64,000 bases of DNA from Sphaeramia orbicularis (GCF_902148855.1 NC_043963.1:28968605-29032604), one strand, 5' to 3'; shown: positions 21,467-35,415, counted from the first letter of the stretch. Program-made: numbers and translations. Notes: generated by a model from the sequence alone, not told the origin.

Positions 21467-24400
21467 ATGAATTATTGCGCCGGCGTCTCTCGGACAGCAC
21501 GTTCATCTCCAACCTGCCCAATGGCTACATGACGGACCTCCAGAGGCCTGACCCTGCTCAGCCTCCTCCACCTGCTTCCACCACACCTGCCAAATCTCCT
21601 ACAGCTGGGCCTACACCTCCTGCAACTTCCCCTGCTCCAGAAAGGAAACCCCAGACCTCCCAGTCCACTGGATCAGGCTTCTTTAGCTCCATCACCAATG
21701 TTGTTAAGCAGACAGCTGCTTCAGCAGGGCTAGTGGAGCAGACCCAAGTCACGACACCTAAGAAGTTCAAGATTCTCCCTGGTTATTGATGAACCACAGC
21801 AAGAGTGGTAAGGCAACATATTCTTTATGGTTATTCAAAATAGAATCTACCATGATCCATTCAGAGGCTGTGTGTTTTTGTTTGCACTGTCTTTGTAACT
21901 CATGTTTCCCTCAAATCCAATGCAAATATAGTATCAATGAAAGGGCTAAAAATCACATAAACAATAAATGTTCAGTCTGTATTAAGTCCATGTCATTTTG
22001 CAGAATACTTCCTTAACTGATCCCCAGAATTAATGACAAGACTCCAAAATGGAGGATTTGTATGATCTTCTATTCAGTCCTGAGAGAGGTTTTCTTGTTT
22101 CCTGAAATGATGTATTTTAGTCAAGTCATATATAGTGATGCAGTACAAAGTGTGGTATTCTGAAAGAAAATACCATGAAATTACATCAGAAATCAGCACT
22201 AATAAGATCAGACTTTTGTGTTCTGTAGTGTTTTACCATCTGTAAAATATATGTTTTGCACATTTTGCATAGATGAATATGCACATCATTCTTCTGAAAG
22301 CAGTCTGCTGCAGTGCTCCCCTATCAATGGGGTTTCCCCTCGCTGCTTTATCACAGGATCACATGACATGCCCTGCACTAACATAGAGAAGGATTTAATG
22401 TAAGTAGCTGCAGCCCATGATGCAGATTGTACATGTGATGCATAAGAGCAGGTAAACAAAAACTGAGCATTTACCTACATGGTTGTATTCCACAGACGGC
22501 TGTGGAGAGAGCCATCATGTTGTCAGTGTTAAGACTAGGCTTAAGCTAATTGCCATTATGTTGACAGACAGTTTCTGAGGGATGTTACTTAGAGGTGGCT
22601 TATAGTAAGCATCTTTGTTTGTCTGGGGTTGTGAGGAATCAAAGTGTTTTAATCTCTATAGATTTGGACTGATCTTGTTGATATGCAAATTTTATCTCAT
22701 CGTGACCAATTTTGTTTACACAGAAAACATATGTCACAGCAGTTTTACAGCTAGAACTGTGCAGCTGGATCGCACAGCAGATCCCTGACACATTCCCTGA
22801 ACCCATCTATGTAATTACCATTGCCTCCTTTGTACACTCACTATTTATGGCAATTATCAGTTGCCACCCAGAGATAGAAATCAGACAAACTGTACATAAC
22901 ACTTGGTGTCTTACTAATGCATGCCACAGAGGCATCTTTCACACTGGATACAGGGCAGACTTAGCAGAGTTTACGTTTCCTGTGGTGTGGAAGTGGGAAA
23001 ATTCAGAACATCCACATACTTATCTCAAATGCATCAAAACAAGAATCTTGGAAAACATCAACAGAGGAGGGATTCAACATAAAACATGAGCAGTATAGGC
23101 TGGTCTAAGTCAGGTGGCCTGGCAGTGTCCTCTTATCTTGTTTATGCGAGCAGGGCTGGCCATTTATGTAATCGAAGTCTAGATCAATTTTAATGAGATC
23201 AAACCCTCTTCAGTGGGATGGATGCCAGCATCATGCGTTCACTTGTTCCATATTTATTGCAAGTGGAGGAAGTCGCTTGTTTAATCAGAAGAATAAGGAT
23301 CCATGTCTCATCTGTAGTGACACTGTTGTGGCTGTATATTACACCGCACTGAAACCATGTCATTTATCAAAGGTCATTGTAATGGAGAATGTTGAACAGG
23401 ATTGGCCGGGAGTGAGATGATGTTCTACACTCTATAAGTGTTGGTATTTAACAAGATCTGATATGAAATAAATTCAAGTGGTTCCGTGTTCTGACATTGC
23501 TCCATCGCTTCACTTCATGTATCTAGTACACAGACACTCAGGAGATCAGTGCTGTGCTATATGCCAGAGCTTCCTCTGTCTGAGTGCTGCATCTATTTTT
23601 CATGGATGCTCATACCACTGAGTAGAGAGAGTGGACATGTTTATCCAGTGGTTTGTGGCTGTTTTTTTTTTTTTCCCTAGAACTTTCACCCACTGAAAAT
23701 AAGTCACTGTTACAGTTCAACTAAGGTTTCGTTTTATAAGATAGACCTCTGTGAGTTGCATTCAGGAACACAGAGCTCAAATTTTGGGGAAGCTAAATAA
23801 TGCATAATAATTAGAAAATCCTGGAGGAAAGCTGCAGCAGATGTTTTTGGATTCGTACTTACTTAACATTCAACTCATAAACTAGCAGTATGAAAAACAT
23901 ATGTACATATAACTGCTGGCAGTCTATGCAAATACAAAATGTCTCTGTTTTCAGAAGTCTTTTGCTGATTACCTAATGTTTTTTGTAATGCTGGATCACC
24001 TTTAATCCAAGGTCTTACTTATGTGCTACATTTCATTTTAGGAGGGGCAAAGATTATTTCTACTCACTGCCACAAATGAAAACCAGCGTGATGAGTTTTA
24101 GTGGCTCCAAGAAAGGAGAATGGAATCAATCAGAAATGCTCCCGAATAATTATGTCTGGCAGAAGGCTTAGCCATCAGCATTAAAACATATTAGTTATTC
24201 CTCAGGTGAACTAGATAAATGTGTATTATGTAACACACTAAGTCGATTTAAGGGTCACAGTGCTGTCTCAGTACGTGTATATAAAATGCAAAAACAGTGA
24301 TATTTGTTTTGTCTATTTTAAGCGAAGACACAACAACGAATTATAAGTGTTTAGTTATTAAAAGAATTGTACAAATAGTCAGTCAGGATTAAAATACTGG

Positions 24401-27400
24401 AAATATGTTCAGTCTTTTTATGACTATCCATGCATTTCATAACATTAAGGAGACTTGAAGGTAAAATGAAAAATATATTTGCATGTTTTGATCATTATAC
24501 ATACTGCTCAAATATTAGTAATTGTTTAAATAGGAATTAGGCTCTGTTTAACATAAGTACAGTATTTCAAGGTGCGTATTAAAATGTGCATTTATAAAAT
24601 TGGGTAATTATGATCAAGTATCCAGCTCATATATAGTGACAGAAACATTTTGTCGTGATGCCAGTGGTTTTATTAGTCTGATGAAGCTGTCACTCATCCA
24701 GAGATTTTTGTTGTTTTGTTCCAAGGATGCTGTACTATAAATTGCTCTTATGACAGGAGGAGCAGATGGTAGTGTCTTACTTATCAGACTAGTGACTGAG
24801 ATTTACTGCCTCCATGTTTTTATTCTACAGTGTAGTTCAGTATAAAGTACACAGAATCTTCTAACTCATTCATTCAATGTCATAACCACATAAATGCATA
24901 AGGGACTGTTCTAAATTGGATGAGGAAGTGAATGTTACATACTGTGAGCTTAACCTTATTCAAATACAACCCACAAGTGAGAGTGAATGTTAAGCAGGCT
25001 ACATGATGGGACATTAATATTCAGCTCTGCTCGCCGTGCTCTGTTGTGAATCATCTGAATGAAAATTTCTTTTACTGAATTATTTGGCAAATCTGTGGCA
25101 CTTGCAACCTACCATCCATCAGTGAGGTTATTCAATTGACTGCATTGTCTTTTTTAGACTGGAAATCACACAAGAGCAGCATCTTTTTTTATGTCTTATT
25201 TGTATCTAATCTCATTTATAATTCATGATGAAAGTACCAATATTGATTGTAACAAATAAATGATCCAAGTAAACATGGCCTATCAGTTTCTTCTCCCCAT
25301 CTTCAGTGCAGTGCCCAGAGGCTAAATTGTGTTTTAAAGCCAATTCCTTAGCCAAGGGTAATGGAAAAGGTATTGATAACAAATGCAATATATATTTATA
25401 TATAAGAGGAGAACAGGTAAACTCAATGGAATGTCAGCAAAGGTGCTTGATTCTTTGAGGTGTCTGCCAAATACAAATGAATATTTATAGATGTGTGTGA
25501 AAGCTGGAGGTGAAAGTACTGTAGGATGGAGTTCTATTTTGAACCAGTCTGTGATGCTCAGTAATGCTGAGCTGGGCTGTGCTCTGTGCGCAGAATGATA
25601 AGGCATACACCCGACACAAATACTGCCATTGCCCAATGCAGACAAGAATTCAAATTTGAATGAAATGAGAGGCTTGTCTTTTTCATGTCCCGTGTCTGCG
25701 TTTCTTTCCTCAGGGTTTTGGAAAAACAGTGTTCACAAAGCCACAGGGCTCTTTTAATTTCCCCTGATGTAAGAGCGATGATTCATATTTTAATGTTTGT
25801 TTCCTTCACAACCAAATAGATCCCTCTGCTAAAATTACACTAGGAATGAATTATTCAGCTTTTATCTCCTCGATGAGAGGACAGCATTTTGCTCGAGATG
25901 CGGGGAGAAAGTCTGTAAAATTTTGCCGAAGTGAATCAAACACTCTGAAATATAGAAGTTTTCTTATTTTTCTGACAGGTTTTGAAATATTGCATCATGT
26001 CAGTTCACCACTGTTGCATTGCTGTAAACTGATGTTATTTTGCATTTGAAACTGTGGAACTGAAAAGTGGGACATTGAAAAGTTCTCTATGTCGTTGTTG
26101 GTGAATTGACTGTTTTATTGTCAATGTTGCCCATTTACTTTAGTATAGGACAAAAACAACACCTAATGTGTCATATTTGATACATGAGTTTTGAAGCCCT
26201 CTACATCAGGGATGACCAACCCTGGTCCTTGAGATCTACTATCCTGCATGTTTTAGATGTTTCCCTCTTCCAACAGACCTGGTTCAGATGATAAGCCTAT
26301 TATCAAGCTCTGCAGAAGCCTGATAACGACTGTCAGGTGTGTTGGAGGAGGGAAACGTCTAAAACATGCAGGATAGTAGATCTCGAGGACCAGGGTTGGT
26401 GACCCTGCTCTACATGATCAGTGTGATATTTTTTTTCTTGTAAAACCTGATGTGTACAATTAGATACATGCAATACACAGATAACCCAAAAGGGGGGAGG
26501 AATTCATTCACCAGAGGCCTCCAGTGACACTACGTGATTGTCATTAATGAGGAAGGAGGCAGAGCTCTGTCACTTTTGAAAAGGAATTACCAATTTGTTA
26601 GACATGTTTGTGTTATATCATGTTTTTGTTTGTTCAAAAATGCTATTTGAGCATTGAGACCCAATGTAGCAAATATGACAAAATTGAAACTCATACATGG
26701 AAATTAATATTTGAAAAAGTTTTTTTTGGTTGTTCAGAAGGACTAATAAAGGCTCCAGTTTCAAAGAACTGGAATTTCTGTCAATGATTTAATGGTTCAG
26801 GCTTTACAGGGTTAAGACTGTTGGCTGTTAAAATGACTATGCAGATTGTTTAGCTGTCAATATATTGATACTGATCCATTTTAATCCCCAAGATCATGTC
26901 TCCAAAAATGGACCAGACACTAGTGAAAAGATGAGCAGGTGTTATTCTCATTCAAGCAAGGAAAGCCAGACAACTGTTCATTAAAAAAATGCTGAGTCGA
27001 TGGATATAGGTACAGCGTATGAAACTGCAAATTCACTGTGTTCAATAGACATGTTCCCTCATTGGATCTTTCTTTATTAACCCACTGGGTGCCATTGCTG
27101 GTGAGACAGGATGTAGCAAATGAGTTGAAATTGACTGAATGCCATAGAAGTGTTGCCTTAAAAATCATAGCGCCAGTAAATGGGCTGTAATGGTTTGTCT
27201 CCATCACTGCCGCCAGATTGTAAGGACAAAATATTAGAAAAAGTATGTGTCAGCAGTTGGAAGAGCATCAACGATAGCATTTTTCTGCTCTGTGTGTCTG
27301 TACAGAGGGCTCAGTAAGAAGCTCTGTATTCAAATTCTAGGTTCTTATGAAGTTATTGGACCCGAGTGCTACATTAACTCTCAGAAAGGTAATCAATAGG

Positions 27401-30400
27401 AAATTAGTACCATATTTGTGTACTGTCTGTGGTCCAGGTTCAGGGAATTATTCTGTTAAATCAAAGTTAATGCATTATCTCTGTTTCTGTTTCACTCAGG
27501 GCAAAATTATTCAAGGGAAAGAAAGTGCACGGGGATTATGACATCAAAGTGGAGCAGGTATATTTCAACAAGACACAAAAATCCAAGGACTCATGTAAAG
27601 CAGAATAAAGAAGCTCAAGTAGACTGTCCTCATATGCCTCTTTTAACTATCCACCCCTCAGGCTGAATTTAATGAGATCAACGTCGTGGCTCAAGCAAAC
27701 GGTACATGCAACGTGAACATGCAGGTTCTGAGGAACGGCACTAAGGTTGTCAGGTGAGAAACCAGATAAAATGACAATGATTTAAGTGAAAAATAGCTTC
27801 CTGTTGTTATCAGATTGTTACTTCTATCAGCTATTATTATTTTTGTCATATCTCTGCTGTTATTTCATTTTCTAGGTCATTCAAGCCCGACTTTGTCCTC
27901 ATACGTCAGCATGCCTTCAGTATGACCCAGAATGAAGATTTCCGCAACCTGATCATCGGTCTGCAGTACGGAGGAGTCCCCAGCATCAACTCACTCGAGT
28001 CCATTTACAACCTGTGTGACAAGCCGTGGGCGGTAAACGCTTTAGTCTCAAATATCTCCACTGTGGAGCAGAGCAGGAGGAGAAGAGGAATGATTTATGC
28101 TGCTATTTTCACTGCCAAAAAAATAATGTATATGTGTTATCTACCTTTATATTCGCAGTTTGCCCAACTTATCAACACCTACAGGAAGCTGGGTGCTGAC
28201 AAGTTCCCTCTGATCGAGCAGACCTTTTACCCAAACTATAAGGAGATGGTGAGAAATATTCACATACACTTAAACTGTTTCTGAGACTAAAACATAGAAA
28301 TAATGGAAGCAAAAACAACATTAAGTGTAGTGACTAAAACAATTCTGTGTTCTTTAGGTAAGCATGCCATCATTCCCTGTTGTGGTGAAGATTGGACATG
28401 CTCACTCTGGTATTGGAAAGGTATGATGATTTTTTTTTTTTTTTTTTTTTTTATTTTTTTTTTTGGCATCTTTCTACATGATATATATGTATAAAGTCTC
28501 ACCAACCATATTTCACTGTACCTCCTTTAGCTTTGATTACAGGACACATTCACATTCACACACCCTTTGCACCATGTAAAGCTTATGCAGTGTCTGAATA
28601 AATGTCACAACATTTATTTCTGTCCACAGTTGCATTAGTTTTTGGCCAAGGGCTTCTATTGATTGTGGGAGAGTCAGACCACTGTGTAAAGTCGACTCCA
28701 GCACATCCCACAGATTCTCAGTGGGTTTAAGGTCTGGACACTAGTGGCCAATCAATAATCTAAATTAGATATTAGAATTATTTTTTTTTTGCCATTCTCG
28801 GGCCCATTTTTTCGTGTCACTTATGGAATAACTGGAATTATTAAAATTTTTTATATAGTCATTATTTGTTGCTTCATTTACTTGCTGGTTTTATTACCTG
28901 TGTTTTATTGTTAATGCATTTATTGTTGGTATTATTCTTGTTATTTTTATTGCATTATTCATATTGCTTTCATCAAGGATTTATTCATTACACATGTTAA
29001 TCGTTTGTGTTCTTTTATTCTGTACTACTATAATGAACTGTGTGACCGAGTGTTTTTTGTTTGTATTTTTCATTGTTCAGTTTGTTCATAAACAGAATAG
29101 AATAGAATAGATAGAATAGAATAGAATAGAATAGAATAGAATAGAATAGAATAGAATAGAATAGAATAGGCTTTATTGTCATTACACCAGTTGTGCAACA
29201 AATTTGCAGGTGGTCTCTACCAGCGAGAGTTCACTGACATCTAAAAAACAACACATTAAAATACAGACATGTATTGAAAAATATAAGATATAAAGTAGTG
29301 TGCAATCGAAATATGTTCAAATTGGAGATATACTGTAAGAAAGTGTGGTGTTAAAATATAAAAGTGATATAAAAATGCACAAATGTAATATTGTAAACAA
29401 TGTAAACATACATGCTATAGTGTAAACAGTGCAAATATAACAGGGTAGTAAATAGTGTAAATGCAAATGTAACTGGGTAAACAATGTAAAACATACATGT
29501 GGCAGTGGTGTGTGGTTATTGCACACTATGGTGGGATTTATGGTGGGATTTAATTGACCTAAAACGCCACCCAGAGGACAGCAGGTCAACCAGGTGATGG
29601 GCAGGGTGGGAAGAATCCATGTAGCCCTTTTGTCTATTCTATTCTATTCTATTCTATTCTATTCTATTCTATTCTATTCTATTCTATTCTGTTCTGTTCT
29701 GTTCTGTTCTGTTCTGTTCTGTATTGTACTGTTCTGTTCTGTTCTGTTCTGTTCTGTTCTGTTCTGTACTGTTCTGTACTGTACTGTTCTGTTCTGTTCT
29801 GTTCTGCTCTGTTCTGTTCTGTTCTGTTGTGTTCTATGTGTGAAAATGATTTCTCATCTCAAATAATAGCTCCCTGAACCACTCTTTCACAAGCCCAGTG
29901 AGCCCAGTGAATCTTGGCATTGTCCCATCTTTACACTCCGCAGCAAATTAATAGTTTCTTTAAGAGATTAGAAGCTACTCACTACATAAATTGTTGCAGC
30001 TGAAGCATATTAATCACTGCAGTAATTATCTCACACCTACAGTATTTGCTTTATTAATTCCAGGTGGGAAATCTATCTTTTTTTTTTTTTTTTTTTTTGC
30101 TAGGTAGTGCATATGGAAGCCATTGTTGTGAATCACTTAATTCCTGAATACCTTTTAAAATCACTTTATGTTATTGTGCTCATGTTTGCAATCATGTGTG
30201 TAGGTGAAAGTGGACAATCACACTAAATTCCAGGACATAGCCAGTGTTGTGGCTCTCACTCAGACGACCACCACAGAACCTCTCGTCGACTCCAAATACG
30301 ACATCAGAATCCAGAAGATTGGCAATGACTACAAAGCCTACATGTATGTATTTATATATATATATATGAACAAAAGGAAAACAACTCTAGTTACTTTTTA

Positions 30401-33189
30401 CTCAATAACAGAATTAATCATTTTCCATTGTAGGAGAACATCCATATCTGGAAACTGGAAGACCAATACAGGTTCAGCTATGCTTGAACAGGTGGCCATG
30501 ACAGACAGGTGGGTGTGGAAATATATACATGAATGACTCATGTTGACACAGGAATGAGCTGAGTGTCCTTTAAAAAAAAATGGCGGTTAATTAATGCGGT
30601 TGCATGTGTAGAGGCTGAGGCTGAATATTGATTGTCGAGTCTATCCGCATATTCATCAAACATAAATTAAACCTCAGAAGAGTAGACATATCAATATAAG
30701 GCAGTAATATGTGTACTGTATATATTTTTTAAAAGTCCTGCTTTAATTTAGTCAAACACTAATATATTGCAGTAATATCCTGGTTTTGACTGAGACGACT
30801 GTCATATCTATGTTTAGGTACAAGCTGTGGGTTGACACCTGCTGTGAGATTTTCGGCGGTCTGGATATATGTGCAGTTAAAGCCATCCACGGAAAAGACG
30901 GAAAAGATTATATAACAGAGGTAGGACACATTCAGTCTGAAAACAAGTAGCAAAGCATTTGAATCCAAAGTATTTAATATTAATCAGGTAAATTCATGTA
31001 GGAGACTTATAAGGAGTAATACAGTTATGGAAAAAATTATCAGACCATCAAAAATCATCAAAAACAATAGTTATGCAAGCAAGTACTAACCCCTGTGTGT
31101 ATCATGTGACTAAAACAGACAGAAAAGAAAACATGGAATGCATAAAAGCACTGTTTTTGTCAGTACAATGCCATAGCTATTGATGTAAGAAGTGAAGTGA
31201 TTTTGGTTATTATCAAGAAAATATGGAAAATGACTGGATATCAGCTCTGAAATTAAACTCTTACAAGCTATTTTTGTTATCATCATATTTGTCCAAACAA
31301 ATGTACCTTTAGTTGTACCAGGCATTAAAATGAACAAAAAATTGAAGAAAACAAGGGTGGTCTAATAACGTTTTCCGCAACTTTATGTTAAAACTAAAGT
31401 AAAGATATATGTGTATATGTCAGAAAGTGCTTTATCTTCTATTCTGTGTGTTGCAGGTGGTGGGCTCTGCCATGCCCTTAGTAGGGGAGCACCAGGCTGA
31501 GGACAGACAACTCATTGCAGACATGGTGTTTGCAAAAATGAACCAGTTGGCCGAGAAGGAGGCTAATGCTCCACAGAGACCCACCACCATACAACCATCA
31601 CAGGTATGCAAAAACATAAGAATCAGAAGGCAATAGGATGTCATTTATACATTATACAATGCTGTGCAAAAGTCATCAGCCACCTTTAGCTTTGTTGTTT
31701 TTGCAGAGTTAAAATGAGCATACATTCATTTTTCATTTTTTTCTTCAGATACAACAAGAAAATACAGGAAATATGTGCACAGTCTCAAAAGACACATGGA
31801 AACTGAATTAAAAGGGTTCTAAAGGTTAAAGTTACTATTAAGTGTAACCCCTGAACAAAAGACTTAAAGACCACTTAAAGGATGTTAAGTGCAAAAAGAG
31901 GTCACACTAAATACTACCTCTTGGCTTAAAGGAGCTGTTTCTTCCCTGAAAATTTCATTTGTACTGCTGTACAAACTTCCCTTATATCCATATTTTATCT
32001 TAATACAGAGACTGACAAATGGATAAGGGTACAATCAAGCGAAAGTGAGCGTCAACATGAAGCACACATCATGTATCAAGTGGGCTCATTTTTTAGCTGA
32101 AGATCTCTATTTTATGGAACTGTTATCCTTTTTAAAATACCACTTACACAGAACAGGAGAGGTTCCGAACCTTCTGCTAGGCTGCATTAAATTAACAAAT
32201 AGACATGAAAAGACTGCCTATTTCTGAGAAATTAAAATTCTGAATGATGAAGTTGGTGAATTCATACACTGGTCACATTTAAAGACTGTGAGCTGTCACT
32301 GAGAAATTACTCTTTATTTGTACTTTACCTATATCAGTATGGACCACTATAAGTTGTAAATAACACTGTGTTAGGATTAAATCCTTTAAAAAAATCATTG
32401 TGATTGTATCTGGCTTGTTGTTTTAAAAAACAAGTCAACATTTTTGCTGATGCATACAATGGTAAAGAGTCATCCACATGTTACTATGGCAACTTGTCCA
32501 CGTGTTACCACATTCTCATGGCAATAAAACAGAAGCTTTTCAATATTTTACTGCAAAATTTATTTTCAGCATAGTTGAACATAATATCTAAAAGGTTTTG
32601 TCCTACTTGATATCAATTTGTGTCGAGAACCGCATGTTTTGAATGTTTGCATTAAGCTTAAAAAAACTGATGTCCATTTCAAGTCCACGTGTTACCGAAC
32701 AGTAATTTGACATTTTTCACCTAAAATTTTATCTCCCCAATTTTGTATACATAATGTTAAAGTGCTTATAAATGCCTACTCAAATATGTATAATACATAC
32801 ATATATGTTACTCTGTTTACATGACAGAGACTGTTGAATATGAAATGTGTTACCACTTGATATGTGTTTAATATAACTTGACTAAACCGACAAACCTTAT
32901 GTTGGCCTTGGGCATTTGCACAGTACTGTATGTCAGGACATTATCAAACAGCACACAAGTTTCATATGAAAATAATCCATTTTTATGTTTGAAGAAAAAA
33001 AGTATTAGAAAAGTTGTTGTGAGTTGTGAGTAAATTATTTCTTTGTCCTTCTAGGGAAGTGGCGTGACAGGAGAGACTGTTGGTGAACCCACTAAGAACG
33101 GCACTGGCCGTCCACCTCAAGGTTGTCTGCAGTACATTCTGGACTGTAACGGTGTTGCAGTGGGTCCAAAACCAGTCCAGGCCAACTGA
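21467..33189 (+). CDS. syn2: Synapsin II (b-type C terminus)
   Basis: Synapsins are neuron-specific phosphoproteins that coat synaptic vesicles and tether them to actin; domain C has an ATP-grasp fold. Coding exons: 21467-21807, 27500-27557, 27662-27753, 27876-28032, 28159-28248, 28358-28420, 30204-30343, 30434-30508, 30818-30920, 31457-31603, 33055-33189, all with GT-AG borders and matching phases, giving about 466 residues (human IIb has 478). Exon 1 encodes domain A (RRRLSDSTF, the PKA/CaMK phosphosite; [13 protein letters not shown]) and a Pro-rich domain B. Exons 2-10 encode domain C ([67 protein letters not shown]). The last exon gives [17 protein letters not shown], as in SYN2b; no domain E exon was found downstream. 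In exon 1 one T is missing just after the ATG (MNY|LRRRL) and one extra C occurs at KIL|LVIDEP. They cancel, but the bulk of exon 1 is out of frame with the ATG as read. Probably consensus errors. Confidence 0.96.
26207..26407. mobile_element. Long-TIR palindromic MITE, 8-bp target site
   Basis: About 70-bp inverted arms (CAGGGATGACCAACCCTGGT at the left, inverse at the right around GACCAGGGTTGGTGACCCTG) surround a short core. Perfect 8-bp direct repeats CTCTACAT at 26199-26206 and 26408-26415 indicate hAT-type insertion. It lies in syn2 intron 1. Confidence 0.85.
29093..29168. repeat. (AATAG)n microsatellite
   Basis: About 15 AATAG units, one of them shortened, in syn2 intron 6. It runs directly into a dispersed repeat, as a retroelement tail would. 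Confidence 0.9.
29169..29560. repeat. Dispersed repeat next to the pentanucleotide tail
   Basis: It starts GCTTTATTGTCATTACACCA, followed by TGTGCAACAAATTTGCAGG, a motif found beside AATAG-type tails in many fish genomes and probably a retroelement end in reverse. The interior (29340-29500) has loose repeats of GTAAACA(A/T)(T/G)G. The family is uncertain. Confidence 0.45.
29633..29836. repeat. (TTCTA)n / (TTCTG)n microsatellite
   Basis: About 200 bp of pentanucleotide repeat beginning as TTCTA units and changing to TTCTG, with a few TGTAC variants. The TTCTA part is the reverse complement of the AATAG tract 460 bp upstream. Any open frame through it is an artefact. Confidence 0.95.
31022..31383. 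mobile_element. Tc1/mariner-like MITE, copy 2
   Basis: It is flanked by TA on both sides, with inverted ends CAGTTATGGAAAAAATTATC and the inverse of AAGTTGCGGAAAACGTTATT. Its body is shared with 18729-19100 in opposite orientation. It lies in syn2 intron 9. Confidence 0.75.
31990..32930 (+). repeat. Old dispersed repeat in syn2 intron 10, copy 2
   Basis: Diverged counterpart of 13500-14640: GGATAAGGGTACAATCAAGC, GGGCTCATTTTTTAGCTGA, CTATTTTATGGAACTGTTA. It also has a recurring (T)CCACRTGTTAC motif (about 32474, 32497, 32682) where the other copy has CCCCRTGTCAC. It is unclassified. Confidence 0.5.
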
Positions 33190-35300
33190 GTCATCCAGGA
33201 AAAGAGGATGGAAAGTGGAGATAACAGTGATGTACCATTAGCTGAACACAAGAGCAGACATGTGTGGATGCTGATAGCTAGAATCCGATCTGGGTGACGT
33301 TAGCGCCGTACAGCTGAGCGCTGGCCTGTACTGTGTTTTTAACTCTATGCAGTGTCAAAATGTACTGTCTACATGTTGATTCGTGTGCTTGTATAGGTCA
33401 CCTATGTTTCAGTAGCTGTGGATTTTCTTTGGGGCTGTTGTTGATGATGTAAAAAGCAGATTGTGCCTACACTGAGTTCAGTGCTGCTATGTGCTATCCG
33501 TTTGACCCAGCTATGGATCTTTAATTTGCCCTTTGACCCCTTTATGTTTTCTATTTTAGTGTGTACCTTTAGATATTGTTCAAACTGTGGATTATGGTGC
33601 AGTTTGAAGTATGTGTATCTCAAAACAATATGTATACAGTATGTGGGTGTGTATGATTGTAGTGGTGATTATTTTCATACTTATACTAATGGATATTTAT
33701 TTTGTTTTGCATGATTGGTACAAAAGCAGGTGCAGGTCAGATATAAATGTCTGATCAAGTGGGATGTTCTTGTAACATCGCTGATTTACTCTAAATGTGT
33801 TCCTTGTGGTTCATGCATTATGAAGAAATGGATTACTATATGAGTTCTACAGGATACATGTATTCATTAACATATAGTTATACTCTACATACATACACAG
33901 CCTAGATGTGCATTATGTTACATTCATAGAGTTAATTTTTCTCATCTGTAGTAAAAATTACACTAGAAAAGAGTTTATTGAGATAATAATAGACAGACAC
34001 ATAATAAATATTAAAATTAGTTGGAGATTTTATTATAAAGGACTTTGTGTCTGCACACATCTTCAATATATTTGTATAATTTTGAACCAAAGAATAATTT
34101 TTTAAATCACAGAGTTTGCACTCCAGTAACCCACAATGTAAATATCAGTGAGAGGGCTGTTCACCTGCAGCTTGTCACAGATGTGTGATTTCAACAGAGA
34201 ACAATGCTCCGGTACCATACTCAAGTTTCAAAAAAAAAGCCTGTTGCATATCACACATCCGTTAACCGATGCTGTTCCCGAAGCTGTTTGTTGTCCTTTT
34301 GCGTTTTGTTTTGTGGATAACAGACGGTACAGCCGGTAATGAAAAGGTGTAGGGTATGATCTGCCATGAAATGAAAGCTATAAAGTCTCCCCATGGCCCT
34401 CGCACTGGATATTCGTTATCATTGTGGTGTTGCCATGACAACGATGAACGTGCTCTGAGATTTACTGTGGACTTGTTTTACTGTGCTCTATTTACTGCCA
34501 TTCAAAGATTTAACATATTTACCTTATTATACTCCCTGTGACCTGATGGAAAGTGCAATATAAATCTTTGTTTTTTTTAATTAACTATGTATTTATTCTG
34601 AAATCAGATCTTCCACCTCTTCAATTCCAAAAGCTGTTGTCATCTACATATTGAATTCTTTTAAAACTTTTTTTTTTAAACAAATGTCACAATCATTTGG
34701 TTGTTTTCCAACGGCTTTTGTGGAAGCCATTTCATATTACTAAGTGGTGAAACAGCTAAATAGCTACCAAATCAGATGTAAAAAAAAAAAAAAATTTAAA
34801 AAAAATCTCTACTGTTTTCCAACGTAATACTATAAAATATGTTCAGCAAGCTCTGTGTGAATTTTTTTTCCCAAAGTTGTATAAAGTGCCATTGTATCTG
34901 TGAGCGTATCCTTGTAAAAGCCATGCCTGAGGCTTAATGGGTGTGTTGTTCTGTTCACTAGGAAATATGCCATGACATTGATTTCCAAGGGAAGATTGTG
35001 CAGTGGTGCCCAGTCTGTAATAACTGCATGGTCATGGTTCAGTGATTGTGGCTGACTATCTGACAAGTCATAACTGGATGTGGTTTTTTGGATTTTTTTA
35101 GATTGTGCAGACACGGTACATGCATATGTTGAGATCTGCAGGACTGTAACTGTTAAGGGCCATAGTAACCTGGCAATACATGTACTGTTAAAACTGCTGT
35201 TGGATTGTATAAATCAAAATTAGAGTACAATATATCAGAAAAAATTCCAATATGGATATTTCCCCTATGTCACTGGCAATAAAGCTTACTTTGCAATACA
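33190..35300 (+). other. syn2: syn2 3' UTR with poly(A) signal
   Basis: About 2.1 kb after the syn2 stop codon with no coding content. AATAAA at 35278-35283 is the best poly(A) signal, preceded by a T/A-rich tract and followed by TG-rich sequence. Confidence 0.65.
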
Positions 35301-35415
35301 TATCTGCTTTCTGTTTTCATGTGTTATACTGTGGGAAATCCTGAAACAATTATACTTATATATTTTTTCACAAGATACAGAGAAGTGATATAGCATCCCA
35401 GTATTTAGCCATTAA

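Noticed and set aside
22712-23089. 125-codon open frame in syn2 intron 1
   Set aside because: I considered a nested TIMP or an alternative exon, but the sequence has no TIMP cysteine pattern and resembles no family I know. Such a length can occur by chance in 5.7 kb of intron.
29594-29866. 90-codon frame of repeated SILFY/CSVLF residues
   Set aside because: It is produced entirely by the TTCTA/TTCTG microsatellite.
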